A stretch of 64,000 nucleotides of DNA from DASWLF01 sp963768765 (GCA_963768765.1 CAVYJK010000021.1:124001-188000), one strand, 5' to 3'; counted from the stretch's first letter, positions 17,331 to 25,899 are shown. Program-made: numbers and translations. The notes: generated by a model from the letters alone, not told the origin.

Positions 17331-17846
17331 CGTCTCGGTCTCCTCCTCTCTTGCCATTATGGCGCCCAGGGCCCCCGGGTCGCCGGACCCTTCTGCCAAA
17401 GATGCGGCCCCCGCCTTGGCCACCAGGGGCGGCAAGGCCTTGATGGCCGGCACGTTGGTGAGGCCCAGGTGCATCAGGACGGTGGGCCTCCGGCTCGCCG
17501 GGTCCAGGCGCAGCACCGGGGAAAAGTAACGGTATTCCCGGTTCACCAGATACTCCCGGGCCTGGGGGGTCCACTCCACCCGGGCCCAGAGGCCGTCGGC
17601 CCGGGCCTCCATTTGCTTGATCCAGCCCGCGGCCGGGGCCCGCTCTCCCTGCAAAGACTGATGCTCGTAGTCAATGACCAGGTCCACCCCCCGGGAGTGG
17701 AAGGCGGCCACCATGGCCCTCAGGGAATCTTCATCCACCGTAAGGGGCTCCCGGCGGTCCACCAGGTCCACCCTGCCCAGGGGCAGGATGCGAATCCATT
17801 CCGGTGGGGCCTGGGGATCCCACTGCAATGCCACTTTCATTGCCAT
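16836..17846 (-). CDS. Mu gpI-like head maturation protease with C-terminal scaffold
   Basis: The 336-residue protein begins like Mu protease I: WIRILPLGRVDLVDRREPLT, VDLVIDYEHQSLQGERAPAA with the conserved DYEHQ motif, GLWARVEWTPQAREYLVNRE and YRYFSPVLRLD. After about residue 170 it becomes a charged, Ala/Glu-rich coiled coil (VAALKAEARQFAAVQEELQA, ALKERLAEETAARAVAEA), the scaffold part. In Mu the protease processes the scaffold during head assembly. The ATG at 17846 has AAGGATACC upstream. An internal start likely makes the scaffold alone (separate entry). Confidence 0.88.
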   Translation of the reverse strand: MAMKVALQWDPQAPPEWIRILPLGRVDLVDRREPLTVDEDSLRAMVAAFHSRGVDLVIDYEHQSLQGERAPAAGWIKQMEARADGLWARVEWTPQAREYLVNREYRYFSPVLRLDPASRRPTVLMHLGLTNVPAIKALPPLVAKAGAASLAEGSGDPGALGAIMAREEETETMEELKCLVGLKPQTDAEEVGVRVLEVFRELAAALDLEGEASPSRLKGAVAALKAEARQFAAVQEELQALKERLAEETAARAVAEAMEAGKVSPAQKGWALEYFRQDPQGFKTYVARAPKLVPTGEVLKLLTEDQGGNLLPEELALCQSLNLAPGEYLKAKAQTG

Positions 17847-17858
17847 GGTATCCTTCCC

Positions 17859-18209
17859 TTAATCTCCCGTGCTTTTCGGCGCCGCCTCCGGGGAATTGCC
17901 GGCGTCCGCCACCCCGGCTTCCTGTGCCAGCTTTTTGGCCTCCTGGGCCTGCAGCTCCAGTTGCTTCGCCTGGTCGGGGTCCGGGCACCACTGCTTTTGC
18001 AATTCCGCGGCCAGAAGCAGGGTGGTGTCCGCGGCCACCACGGCGCGGCGCACCTGGTCGTTCAGCTCCCATTCCCCCTGCAGCAGCGGGCCGTAGAAAT
18101 CTTGCACGGCCACCATGGACTGGTGCACTTTCTCAAACAGCCCCGGATAGCAGCAGCAGCCGGACAGACATATCAGGGCCAAGAGCACCACCCATCTGAA
18201 AATCTTCAT
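17859..18209 (-). CDS. Small lipoprotein encoded between portal and protease genes
   Basis: The 116-residue product has a lipoprotein signal (MKIFRWVVLLALICLSGC) with lipobox LSGC, then a helical, Gln/Ala-rich body (LQGEWELNDQVRRAVVAADT, AKQLELQAQEAKKLAQEA). The ATG at 18209 has a strong AAGGAGG site. In Mu-like clusters this slot usually holds the minor head protein F (SPP1 gp7-like), which is absent here. It could be a lysis-linked outer-membrane spanin-like lipoprotein or an unrelated insertion. Confidence 0.6.
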   Translation of the reverse strand: MKIFRWVVLLALICLSGCCCYPGLFEKVHQSMVAVQDFYGPLLQGEWELNDQVRRAVVAADTTLLLAAELQKQWCPDPDQAKQLELQAQEAKKLAQEAGVADAGNSPEAAPKSTGD

Positions 18210-18341
18210 CCGCCAAATCCTCCTTAGCTCTACTTCGAGCTTCAAATTGCGGGATCACGCTCCGTCCCTGTCTCCCGCCCCCTGGCGGGGGGAGGAGAGG
18301 GGCGGGGGTATTTCTCAAAACCCAAAACTCAAAACTCAAAA

Positions 18342-19565
18342 CTATTGCTTCTCCGCCGGCAGAGGGATACCGAAACGCTCCGCCAGGTGTTCTTGGCTCA
18401 AGGGCACCCCCAGGCTCGCCAGATTGCGGTAGACCTCCGACAGGGTCTTCAGGTCTTCTTCTTCCTCGTACTTGAACCGGAACCAGGGAACCGCTCGGTC
18501 CCAGCCGAAATTGAAGCCCACCAGGGGCCGCAGCAGCTGCTCCCTCAGGGTGGCGGCCAGGGCCTGGACGTCGGCCTGCACCAGGTCCCGCCGCACCGTG
18601 GCGTGCACCCGGGCGGTGCTGTAAGTGCCGGTGGCCCCGGCAGTATCGGTGGTGAGGGTCTGCCCCAGCACCGCCTTGGACATCTCCCGGTTGCAAAATT
18701 CCGCCATGGCCTGGTAGGGGTTGGTGTTGCCCCGCTTGGCGGCCTCGATGAACTCGATCTCGGTGGCCTTGCTGATGATCCCGGCGGCATCGGACCCCAG
18801 GTTGCGGATGGCCCGCATCAACGCCTCCCGGTCCGCCGGCGAGGCCGTGGGATCATATTTCCCCAGCCGCAGCGGCATCCCGAAGACCTCGTTGAACGCG
18901 GCCCAATCCTTCAGGGCGTAGTTCTTGAGGAGATACATCCAGCCCACCACCCTGAGGACCCCGGCCCGGGAGGCATGGCCGCTGCGGGCCTTGTACCGGT
19001 GGTAGATCACCTTCCAGGGGGGCGGCTCCACCCCCTGCCAGGGGGCTTCCGGGGTCAGGAGGCGCGGCTTCAGGTCATCGCCGAAGGTCACCTTCTTCTG
19101 GGGGACCCACCGGAGGGCTGCTACCCGGGCCGCGCCCCCGACCACTTCCCAAATGATCTCCCCCAGAGCGAAGCCTTTGCCGATGGCGTCCAGCAGGTCC
19201 AGAAGGACCCCCTCCAGGTCGGGGATGGCATAGACGATCTCACCCACCGCCGCGGCAATGCCCTCATCCTCCGGGGTCTTGGCGTAGGGTAGCACCTCGT
19301 AGTCTTTGCCCAGCACCGCCAGCTTCCGGGTCTGGAGGATGGCCGCCAGATGGGCGTCTTTTTCCTCCATCTCCTCAAAGAGCTCCATCTGGCGGTAGAC
19401 GTCGCCCTGGTCCGCGTCCCGGAAGATTTCCGCCAGGCGCGGCGGCGTCAAACCCACACTGGGATAGCTGCTCCAGCGCTCCGCCAGGCTTACGGAAGAC
19501 AGTTCCCGGGTCTCCGGCGGCGCGGTGCCTTTAAAGACTCTGCCGAAAAAGTCCTTCAGTCCCAT
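18342..19565 (-). CDS. Mu gp29-like portal protein (DUF935)
   Basis: The 407-residue product shows the DUF935 portal pattern: LTPPRLAEIFRDADQGDVYR, MEEKDAHLAAILQTRKLAVL, FALGEIIWEVVGG, WVPQKKVTFGDDLKPRLL, VGWMYLLKNYALKDWAAFNE and VFGMPLRLGKYD, then QTLTTDTAGATGTYS. It forms the ring through which DNA enters the head. I chose the ATG at 19565 with a GAGGG site; an in-frame GTG at 19589 would add 8 residues. It lies 42 bases downstream of the large terminase gene. Confidence 0.92.
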   Translation of the reverse strand: MGLKDFFGRVFKGTAPPETRELSSVSLAERWSSYPSVGLTPPRLAEIFRDADQGDVYRQMELFEEMEEKDAHLAAILQTRKLAVLGKDYEVLPYAKTPEDEGIAAAVGEIVYAIPDLEGVLLDLLDAIGKGFALGEIIWEVVGGAARVAALRWVPQKKVTFGDDLKPRLLTPEAPWQGVEPPPWKVIYHRYKARSGHASRAGVLRVVGWMYLLKNYALKDWAAFNEVFGMPLRLGKYDPTASPADREALMRAIRNLGSDAAGIISKATEIEFIEAAKRGNTNPYQAMAEFCNREMSKAVLGQTLTTDTAGATGTYSTARVHATVRRDLVQADVQALAATLREQLLRPLVGFNFGWDRAVPWFRFKYEEEEDLKTLSEVYRNLASLGVPLSQEHLAERFGIPLPAEKQ

Positions 19566-19607
19566 TTTTCCCTCGCTGTAGGGGTGCACCTGTGTATGCG
19601 CCCTACC

Positions 19608-21215
19608 CTAAAAAGCTCCCCGGCCCCGGAAGACGCTCGGCTTCACCGGCTCATACGAGGCGTCGGCCCCGGCCGGGAATCCCTGGGCCAGCCGTACGGC
19701 CCCTTCCAGAGCGTCGGGCCCGTCGTCGTGCAGGGTCCGGGACGGAAAGTAGAGCAGCTGCTCGATGAGCAGCTCCTGATCCGAGTGCCCCCGGATAAAA
19801 CGGATCTTGCCCCGCTCCATCAAGAACGAGAGGCTGGCCACCCGGGTCTCCTTGGCGATGCGGTGGGTCACCCCTTTGAGCGGCAAAATCTGGCCTCTCT
19901 CTTGCCCCAGCCGGTCAAACTCCTTGAGCAGCAGCCGCTGGAAGAGGTTGTCCTCCACCCCCAAGACCTGGTAGGAGTACTCCTGGTGTCGGTTGTAGAT
20001 GGCCCGCAGGGTTTGCTCCAGGGTGGTCTTCTGGATGAAGGCGTCCATCACGTAAAACACCATCTCCTGCCGGTCCCAGCCCACGGTGACGCAGGCCTTG
20101 TAGTCGGAGGCGGCCCCCGTTTCCAGGGACGGGTCGAAGAACCCCACCACCACCAGGTCCCGGTCTTTGAGGATGTCCGGGTGGTAGTAATGGATCCACT
20201 CTTCCCGGAAGAATCCTTTCTCCGACACCGGCTCGTTCATCTTCTCCCGATTGAAGGCCACCGTTCCCATGAGCTGCTTCTGCAACTTGAGCCGGCTCAC
20301 CGGGTGCCGCGCCTCCCACAGGGAGCTGCCGTCTTCCCGCAGGGCCCGGTAAATCCGGCGCTGGAAATGGCAGTAGGGCTCCTCCGGGCTGGTGAGCATC
20401 AGGTGCAGGGCGCTCCTCCACTTCAGGATGGTGCCGATGATCATCAGGTTGCCCCCGGGGTCCAGCGACGGATAGACCGCGGACTTCACCCAGTCCAGGA
20501 TCTGCTCGACGATTTCCGGGTTGCGCACGTTGAGGTCGTTTTCCAGGTCGTCCAAAATGATCAGATCCGGGCGCCACTGCTTGTGTTTGAGCCCCCGGAG
20601 GCGCTGGCCCCGGCCCCGGGCTTTCACCCGGATGTCGTTCAGGGTGACGAAGTCGTCCACTTTCCGGTTGGCCTTCGCCAATTCGCCGAAGTCCTGTTGC
20701 AGCCGCTCGTTGTAAAGCAGCTCCAGGTAGAGGTAGCAGGTGAGGTCCGAGGCCAGGTCCTCGGTGTCGCTGCCGATGATGATGAAGCGGCGCCGCCCGA
20801 AACAGATCTGGTGGAGCACGTAACCGAAGGTGCACACTGTGGTTTTGGCGAACTCCCGGGGCGCGGCCACCACCGCCGGCACCGCCACCATCTCGGGGAC
20901 CGCCGCCTCGGCGGGGGCGTCATTCATCCCGCCCGTGGTCGGCGCCAGGTCCTTAAAAGGCTGGTCTGCTCCGCCCGACCGCCGCCTCAACATGGCCACC
21001 AGCTCATAGTGGAAGGGGGCCGGCGCGTGGGAAAAGTAGTGGGGCAGATAAGCGCGGCAGAAATACAAGGGGTCCGCCGCCGCCCGCTGGAGGCGCTGCT
21101 TTTGCTTCTCTTCGCTGTCCTGCCAAAACGCGGTCACTTCCAGCGACAGCCGCATCAAGATCTCGTCGGCTCGCTGCCGGAACTCCGTCTTGGTCAATTT
21201 CTTCTTCAGGGTCAT
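19608..21215 (-). CDS. Large terminase subunit, Mu gp28-like
   Basis: The 535-residue protein is the packaging motor. The ATPase domain has the adenine/Walker A region APREFAKTTVC (about residue 118) and Walker B LIILDDLEND (about 218-227). The nuclease domain has GFFDPSLETGAASDYKACV with the expected first Asp and the late LHDDGPDALEGAV motif (about 505). There is a Gly/Ala/Pro-rich insert (APTTGGMNDAPAEAAVPEMV) just before Walker A. The frame is intact and of usual length, so packaging capacity seems preserved. Confidence 0.93.
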   Translation of the reverse strand: MTLKKKLTKTEFRQRADEILMRLSLEVTAFWQDSEEKQKQRLQRAAADPLYFCRAYLPHYFSHAPAPFHYELVAMLRRRSGGADQPFKDLAPTTGGMNDAPAEAAVPEMVAVPAVVAAPREFAKTTVCTFGYVLHQICFGRRRFIIIGSDTEDLASDLTCYLYLELLYNERLQQDFGELAKANRKVDDFVTLNDIRVKARGRGQRLRGLKHKQWRPDLIILDDLENDLNVRNPEIVEQILDWVKSAVYPSLDPGGNLMIIGTILKWRSALHLMLTSPEEPYCHFQRRIYRALREDGSSLWEARHPVSRLKLQKQLMGTVAFNREKMNEPVSEKGFFREEWIHYYHPDILKDRDLVVVGFFDPSLETGAASDYKACVTVGWDRQEMVFYVMDAFIQKTTLEQTLRAIYNRHQEYSYQVLGVEDNLFQRLLLKEFDRLGQERGQILPLKGVTHRIAKETRVASLSFLMERGKIRFIRGHSDQELLIEQLLYFPSRTLHDDGPDALEGAVRLAQGFPAGADASYEPVKPSVFRGRGAF

Positions 21216-21367
21216 GGCGGGTCCCTGTGGTTAATCAGGGGTAATTCCAAAATTCCGGACTTCCAACTTGCCAGGGAAATCCTCAATGCCTCCACTTCGA
21301 AGAGGGGGACAGGACGGTGGTTAGATTCCCAACCAACATCTTAAGATTACTCCGCCTTCCCCCAGGG

Positions 21368-21838
21368 TTATGTTTCTTCTTCCAGTTGCCGAAAGAACTC
21401 CTGCACCCGGTGCGAGATCTTCTTGAGTTCCTCCTGATCCTGTACCCAGCCCCGCAAGAACTCGGTGAACCGGTCCATCACTTCCAGGGCTGCGGCCCGG
21501 ATATCCCAACCCTGGCTGCACAGGCGGTCCATCAGGGTGATGATCTTGGTGAGCTCTTCCAGCTCCTGGGGCTGCAAGTCCCCTTTGGCCAACAGCTTCC
21601 CGGTCTTTTCCCGCAGGATTCCTTTCAGGGCCTCCCCCAACCACCGGGGGGACACCGGCACCTGGCGGCGTTTGTCATCCCACTTCCCGTCAGCCTGCCA
21701 GCGTCTCAGGGTCTGGAGGGCCACCGGCAACAGTTCGGCAATTTCCTCCAGTTCCTTCCCAGCCAGGAACAGCGACTGGGCTTCGTCGAAATGGAGATCC
21801 CGTTTCCCTGGCCGCGGTCTCTTCCTGGTCGCCGTCAT
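21368..21838 (-). CDS. Small terminase subunit-like protein (Mu gp27-like)
   Basis: The protein is 156 residues from the ATG at 21838. It opens with a basic tail (TATRKRPRPGKRDLHFDEAQ) and a HTH-like segment (GKELEEIAELLPVALQTLRR then WQADGKWDDKR), typical of DNA-recognising small terminases. A long helix and coiled coil follow (LKKISHRVQEFFRQLEEE). It directly precedes the large terminase on the same strand. The ribosome binding site at 21838 is weak, so a GTG at 21880 could be the true start. Confidence 0.75.
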   Translation of the reverse strand: MTATRKRPRPGKRDLHFDEAQSLFLAGKELEEIAELLPVALQTLRRWQADGKWDDKRRQVPVSPRWLGEALKGILREKTGKLLAKGDLQPQELEELTKIITLMDRLCSQGWDIRAAALEVMDRFTEFLRGWVQDQEELKKISHRVQEFFRQLEEET

Positions 21839-22010
21839 GGTGGACTGGATATACGAGAAAAGCCCCCAAAGGGCCAGCACGCCTGGGACAGATGGCCCGC
21901 CATTCGATTTTCTCGCCGTTTATGCCGTTTTTGGGCTCGCCCCTCATACCGGCGAATCTTTTCGGGGGGTGGCCCTCCAGCCTCATGGGGTCGAACCTCC
22001 AGGCCGGTGG

Positions 22011-22030
22011 GGCGGGCCTCCGGGCCCGCC
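22011..22030. repeat. GGCGGGCC palindrome, copy 1
   Basis: The 20-base palindrome GGCGGGCC-TCCG-GGCCCGCC lies between the HTH gene and the small terminase gene. The same 20 bases recur at 22423-22442, each time just after a CCGGT. It is a short dispersed intergenic palindrome. Confidence 0.6.
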
Positions 22031-22044
22031 ATCCGCTAAAACGC

Positions 22045-22218
22045 TCAATCCGCCTCGGCCAGCTTCTCGGCCACCGAGCTCTCCAGGATGCGCACCGTGC
22101 CGCTGTTCAGCTTGACGCCCTTGAGCCTGCCCTCCCAGAACCAGCGATACACGGTGGACCGGGACACGGCCAGCCGACCGGCCACTTCCCGGGGCCTGAG
22201 CAAACGCTCTTGCCTCAT
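22045..22218 (-). CDS. AlpA/excisionase-type helix-turn-helix protein, first gene of the particle operon
   Basis: The 57-residue protein (RPREVAGRLAVSRSTVYRWF, WEGRLKGVKLNSGTVRI) is a minimal winged HTH of the MerR/excisionase/AlpA kind. I chose the ATG at 22218 because GGAGG lies 8 bases upstream; an earlier GTG at 22227 is too close to that site. It faces away from a second, related HTH gene at 22715. Related small HTH proteins control excision or late expression in prophages. As no recombinase is present, a transcriptional role is the better guess. Confidence 0.72.
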   Translation of the reverse strand: MRQERLLRPREVAGRLAVSRSTVYRWFWEGRLKGVKLNSGTVRILESSVAEKLAEAD

Positions 22219-22714
22219 CTGCCGCACCTCCTTGTGCTGAATTGGTTTTCTTCCCCTTCAAGATCCATGTCGGGCCCCGGAGCAAATGGCGCAGCCTGTC
22301 ACTCATCCCATGTCCCATAAGCCTTATCCGTAACTTTTTCTCCTCCCGAGACCCGGACCCTAATAGCCCCGGCTGCAGGCTACGGCGCCCTGATAAATGG
22401 AAAGTCAGCCTGGAACCGGTAGGGCGGGCCTCCGGGCCCGCCCACTTCCCCAGGCGGCCAGAGACGGCCGCCCTACCGGCCTTTGGCATTTGGGGAAATT
22501 CTTGTAGCAACGTTCGCAACCCTTCTAGGGCTTTTTCCCAGCCCTAGGGGAGAAAACCCTTTTCCCCTCGAAATCTGGGGGAACTTTTCCGGGAGCGCAC
22601 TTATTTATTGAAAAATCAGAGGGTTGCCAGACAAGAAAAATGGCCCTGCCTTTGCACTTGGGACCGGTGAGCCTTTAAGGAAGGCCTAAATCCTGGAGAG
22701 GAAGGAGGCAAAAG
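22219..22714. promoter_or_regulatory. Divergent intergenic region of the particle cluster with nested palindromes
   Basis: About 500 bases separate two oppositely facing HTH genes and should hold their promoters. The region contains a nested palindrome at 22416-22479: outer arms CCGGTAGGGCGG and CCGCCCTACCGG enclose GGCGGGCC-TCCG-GGCCCGCC and GGCGGCC-N6-GGCCGCC. A CTAGGGCT/AGCCCTAG hairpin lies at 22525-22547. No clear -35/-10 pair was found on either strand. The strong ribosome sites at both ends support genuine divergent genes. Confidence 0.45.
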
Positions 22715-22900
22715 ATGAGTTTTCTGCAAAACAAGCGCTATTTCCGGCCCGATGAAGTGGCCGCGCTCCTGGCCCTGTCCCGCCGCACCATTTACCGCAT
22801 GATCCGTGACGGCCGCCTGGCCGGGGTCAAGCTGGGCGCCGGCCCCTGGCGCATCCCCCGGGAGACCCTGGCGGGCCTGCTCCAGAGGGAAGACCTGTGA
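22715..22900 (+). CDS. AlpA/excisionase-type helix-turn-helix protein, divergent paralog
   Basis: The 61-residue protein (RYFRPDEVAALLALSRRTIY, RMIRDGRLAGVKLGAGPWRI) is clearly related to the HTH protein at 22045-22218: both share RPxEVAxxLAxSRxTxYR and GRLxGVKLxxGxxRI. A strong GGAAGGAGG site precedes the ATG. It is the only plus-strand gene of the cluster and borders the chromosomal ftsH operon. It may regulate the divergent operon. The family is certain; the regulatory target is inferred. Confidence 0.75.
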   Translation: MSFLQNKRYFRPDEVAALLALSRRTIYRMIRDGRLAGVKLGAGPWRIPRETLAGLLQREDL

Positions 22901-23098
22901 AGCCGCCGCCTCCCTTGACCCGAGCCGTCTCCGCCGGAGGCGCTGCCAAGCCAGGCGCCTGGCCCCGAGGCCGCAGGCGCGGATCCGCTTGCCGCCTCCA
23001 AGCCACAGATTCACCTTGCATTTTTCCCAAAGAACTTTAAAATAAAAAGAGCTTGAATCGATAAATACTAGTGTTCTTTAAGACATTAAGGTCCGTAA

Positions 23099-24973
23099 AT
23101 GAATAATCGCTTGAGCCCCTTTTATAAGAACATTGCCCTGTGGCTGCTCATCACCCTGGTCATGATCTTTCTGTTCAACTACTTCAACACGGTGGAGCAT
23201 TCCCGGGGTAGGGCCACCATCAATTACAGCAAGTTTGTCGAACTGGTGAAGACCGACAAGGTGGTCAAGGTCATCCTGCAAGGCGAAGAAATCACCGGGG
23301 AACTGGCGGACGGCAAGGCCTTTAAGAGTTACTCCCCCGCCGACCCCGACCTGGTGAAGCTCCTCCAGTCCAAGAAGGTGGAGATCACCGCCAAGCCCAA
23401 GGACGACTCCCCCTGGTACACCACCCTCCTGGTTTCCTGGCTTCCCATGCTGGTGCTGGTGGGCATCTGGATCTTCTTCATGCGCCAGATGCAGGCCGGC
23501 GGCGGCAAGGCCATGTCTTTCGGCAAAAGCCGGGCCCGGCTGATGACGGAAAACACCGTCAAGATCACCTTCAACGACGTGGCCGGCATCGAGGAAGCCA
23601 AGGAAGAAGTGTCGGAAATCATCGAGTTCCTCAAGGACCCCAAGAAGTTCACCCGCCTGGGGGGCCGCATCCCCAAGGGCGTTCTCCTGGTGGGGGCCCC
23701 GGGCACCGGCAAAACCCTGCTGGCCCGGGCCATCGCCGGGGAAGCGGGCGTCCCCTTCTTCAGCATCAGCGGCTCCGACTTCGTGGAGATGTTCGTGGGC
23801 GTGGGCGCGGCCCGGGTCCGGGATCTCTTCATCCAGGGGAAGAAAAACGCCCCCTGCATCATCTTCATCGATGAAATCGACGCGGTGGGCCGCCATCGCG
23901 GCGCCGGGCTGGGGGGCGGCCACGACGAACGGGAGCAGACCCTGAACCAGCTCCTGGTGGAGATGGACGGCTTCGAGTCCAACGAAGGGGTGATCCTCAT
24001 CGCCGCCACCAACCGTCCCGACGTCCTGGACCCGGCCCTGCTGCGCCCGGGCCGTTTCGACCGCCAGGTGGTGGTCCCGGTGCCGGACCTCAAAGGCCGG
24101 GAAGCCATCCTCAAGGTCCACACCCGCCGGACCCCCCTGGCCGACTCCGTGGATCTGTCCATCCTGGCCCGCAGCACCCCGGGGTTTTCCGGCGCCGACC
24201 TGGAAAACCTGGTGAATGAAGCGGCCCTGTATGCCGCCCGCCGGGGAAACGAGTTGGTGGCCATGGAGGACTTCGAACAGGCCAAGGACAAGGTCCTCAT
24301 GGGCTCCGAACGCAAGAGCCTCATCCTGAGCGAGCGGGAACGCCTCAACACCGCCTACCATGAGGCCGGCCACACCCTGGTGGCCAGACTCACCCCGGGC
24401 ACCGACCCCATCCACAAGGTTACCATCATCCCCCGAGGGCGGGCCCTGGGTCTTACCCAGTCATTGCCCCTGGACGAGCGCCACACCTACCCCAAGGAAT
24501 ACCTCACGGGCACCCTCACCGTCCTGCTGGGTGGCCGGGCCGCCGAGGAACTGCAATTCCAGCATTTCACCACCGGGGCCGGCAACGATCTCGAACGGGC
24601 CACCGAGTTGGCCCGTAAAATGGTCTGCAACTGGGGGATGAGCGAAGAACTGGGGCCCGTCACCTTCGGCAAACGGGAAGAGCATATCTTCCTGGGGCGG
24701 GAATTCGCCCAATCCAAGGATTTCAGCGAAGAGACGGCCCGCCTCATCGACACCGCCATCAAGAACCTGATTGCCGGCGCTTATAACGATGCCAAGGGGC
24801 TGCTCAGCGGCCACCGGGCCGAACTCCAGGGCTTGGCCCAGGCCCTCCTGGAAAAGGAGACCCTGGACAGCGCCGAGATCGACCGGATTATCGCCTCGTT
24901 CCAAAAACCGGAAGAGACCCAGGAATCCCAGGACGCCACCGCGCCGCTGCCACTCAGCTTCCAGCAGGCTTGA
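23099..24973 (+). CDS. ftsH: ATP-dependent zinc metalloprotease FtsH
   Basis: FtsH is the membrane-anchored AAA+ protease that degrades misfolded membrane proteins and short-lived regulators. The 624-residue product has two N-terminal membrane helices (about 11-29 and 108-126) around a periplasmic domain, Walker A GAPGTGKT (about 199-206), Walker B IIFIDEIDAVG, the second region of homology with an arginine finger (LRPGRFDRQVVV), and the zinc site HEAGH (about 420-424). AAGG lies 8 bases before the ATG. It heads the operon ftsH-folP-cdaA-ybbR, an arrangement known in related bacteria. Confidence 0.97.
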   Translation: MNNRLSPFYKNIALWLLITLVMIFLFNYFNTVEHSRGRATINYSKFVELVKTDKVVKVILQGEEITGELADGKAFKSYSPADPDLVKLLQSKKVEITAKPKDDSPWYTTLLVSWLPMLVLVGIWIFFMRQMQAGGGKAMSFGKSRARLMTENTVKITFNDVAGIEEAKEEVSEIIEFLKDPKKFTRLGGRIPKGVLLVGAPGTGKTLLARAIAGEAGVPFFSISGSDFVEMFVGVGAARVRDLFIQGKKNAPCIIFIDEIDAVGRHRGAGLGGGHDEREQTLNQLLVEMDGFESNEGVILIAATNRPDVLDPALLRPGRFDRQVVVPVPDLKGREAILKVHTRRTPLADSVDLSILARSTPGFSGADLENLVNEAALYAARRGNELVAMEDFEQAKDKVLMGSERKSLILSERERLNTAYHEAGHTLVARLTPGTDPIHKVTIIPRGRALGLTQSLPLDERHTYPKEYLTGTLTVLLGGRAAEELQFQHFTTGAGNDLERATELARKMVCNWGMSEELGPVTFGKREEHIFLGREFAQSKDFSEETARLIDTAIKNLIAGAYNDAKGLLSGHRAELQGLAQALLEKETLDSAEIDRIIASFQKPEETQESQDATAPLPLSFQQA

Positions 24974-24975
24974 GC

Positions 24976-25899
24976 ATGACGGGCTTCAGCTACCCCTCCG
25001 GCGGCACGGAGATTCCCTGGCACCGCCATGCCTGGGCGGACCTGTTAAATACCCCCAGGTCCCTCATTATGGGGGTGGTCAACGTCACCCCCGATTCCTT
25101 CGCCGACGGCGACCGGTTCTTCCGCCTTGACGACGCCCTGGCCCAGGCCCGGGCCCTGGTGGCCGCGGGGGCCGATATCCTGGATATCGGCGGCGAATCC
25201 ACCCGCCCCTTTGCCGACCCCGTGCCCCTGGAAGAGGAACTGCGGCGAGTCTTGCCGGTGATCGGGGCCCTGGCCTCCGAAACCTCCATCCCCATTGCCA
25301 TCGACACTTACAAGGCGGCGGTGGCACGTTTGGCCCTGGATGCAGGGGCAGCCATCATCAATGACATCAGCGCCCTCCGTTTCGACCCGGAGATGGCCCC
25401 CCTGGCCGCGGCGCGCCGGGTGCCAGTGGTACTGATGCACATGCAGGGCACCCCCAGGGACATGCAGCGCCGGCCCCATTACGACGACCTGCTGGGCGAG
25501 ATCAAGGCTTTCTTCCGGGAGCGCCTGGAGTTCGCCGCCTCCCAGGGCATTGCCCGCGAGCTCCTGGTCCTGGACCCCGGCATCGGCTTCGGCAAAACCT
25601 GGCAGCACAACCTGGAGATCCTCAACCACCTGGACGTCTTCCTGGATCTGGGTTGCCCCTTGCTGGTGGGGCCGTCCCGCAAGGCCTTCATCGGCCACAT
25701 CCTGGACCTGCCCGCCGGCGAGGAGCGGGACATCGGCACCCTGGCGGCCCTGGCGGTGGCGGTGATGCGCGGGGCCCGCCTGGTGCGCACCCATAACGTC
25801 GCTTATGCTCGCCAGTTCCTGGCCGTATTGGACTGCATCTGCCGGGGATCGTTGGAAGGTGGGGTACTGAAACCTCGCCGGCGTCGCCCCGCCTGCTAA
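24976..25899 (+). CDS. folP: Dihydropteroate synthase
   Basis: FolP condenses p-aminobenzoate with hydroxymethyl-dihydropterin diphosphate in folate synthesis and is the sulfonamide target. Signatures are IMGVVNVTPDSFADGD (first DHPS signature), ILDIGGESTRPF, AIDTYKAAVARLALDAGA, IINDISAL, VVLMHMQGTPRDMQ, VLDPGIGFGKTWQHNL and LVGPSRKAFIG. The 307-residue length is slightly long, with a 25-residue N-terminal lead. The ATG is two bases past the ftsH stop codon. An in-frame TTG overlapping that stop is less likely. Confidence 0.96.
   Translation: MTGFSYPSGGTEIPWHRHAWADLLNTPRSLIMGVVNVTPDSFADGDRFFRLDDALAQARALVAAGADILDIGGESTRPFADPVPLEEELRRVLPVIGALASETSIPIAIDTYKAAVARLALDAGAAIINDISALRFDPEMAPLAAARRVPVVLMHMQGTPRDMQRRPHYDDLLGEIKAFFRERLEFAASQGIARELLVLDPGIGFGKTWQHNLEILNHLDVFLDLGCPLLVGPSRKAFIGHILDLPAGEERDIGTLAALAVAVMRGARLVRTHNVAYARQFLAVLDCICRGSLEGGVLKPRRRRPAC

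Noticed and set aside
19350..21344. Plus-strand open frame of about 660 codons opposite portal and terminase genes
   Set aside because: Antisense to DUF935 portal and gp28-like terminase, with shadow-type composition and no motif.
22416..22479. CRISPR or phage attachment site at the palindromic region between the HTH genes
   Set aside because: There are no regularly spaced repeats, and no matching direct repeat was seen at the other border of the particle cluster near 1750-1870.
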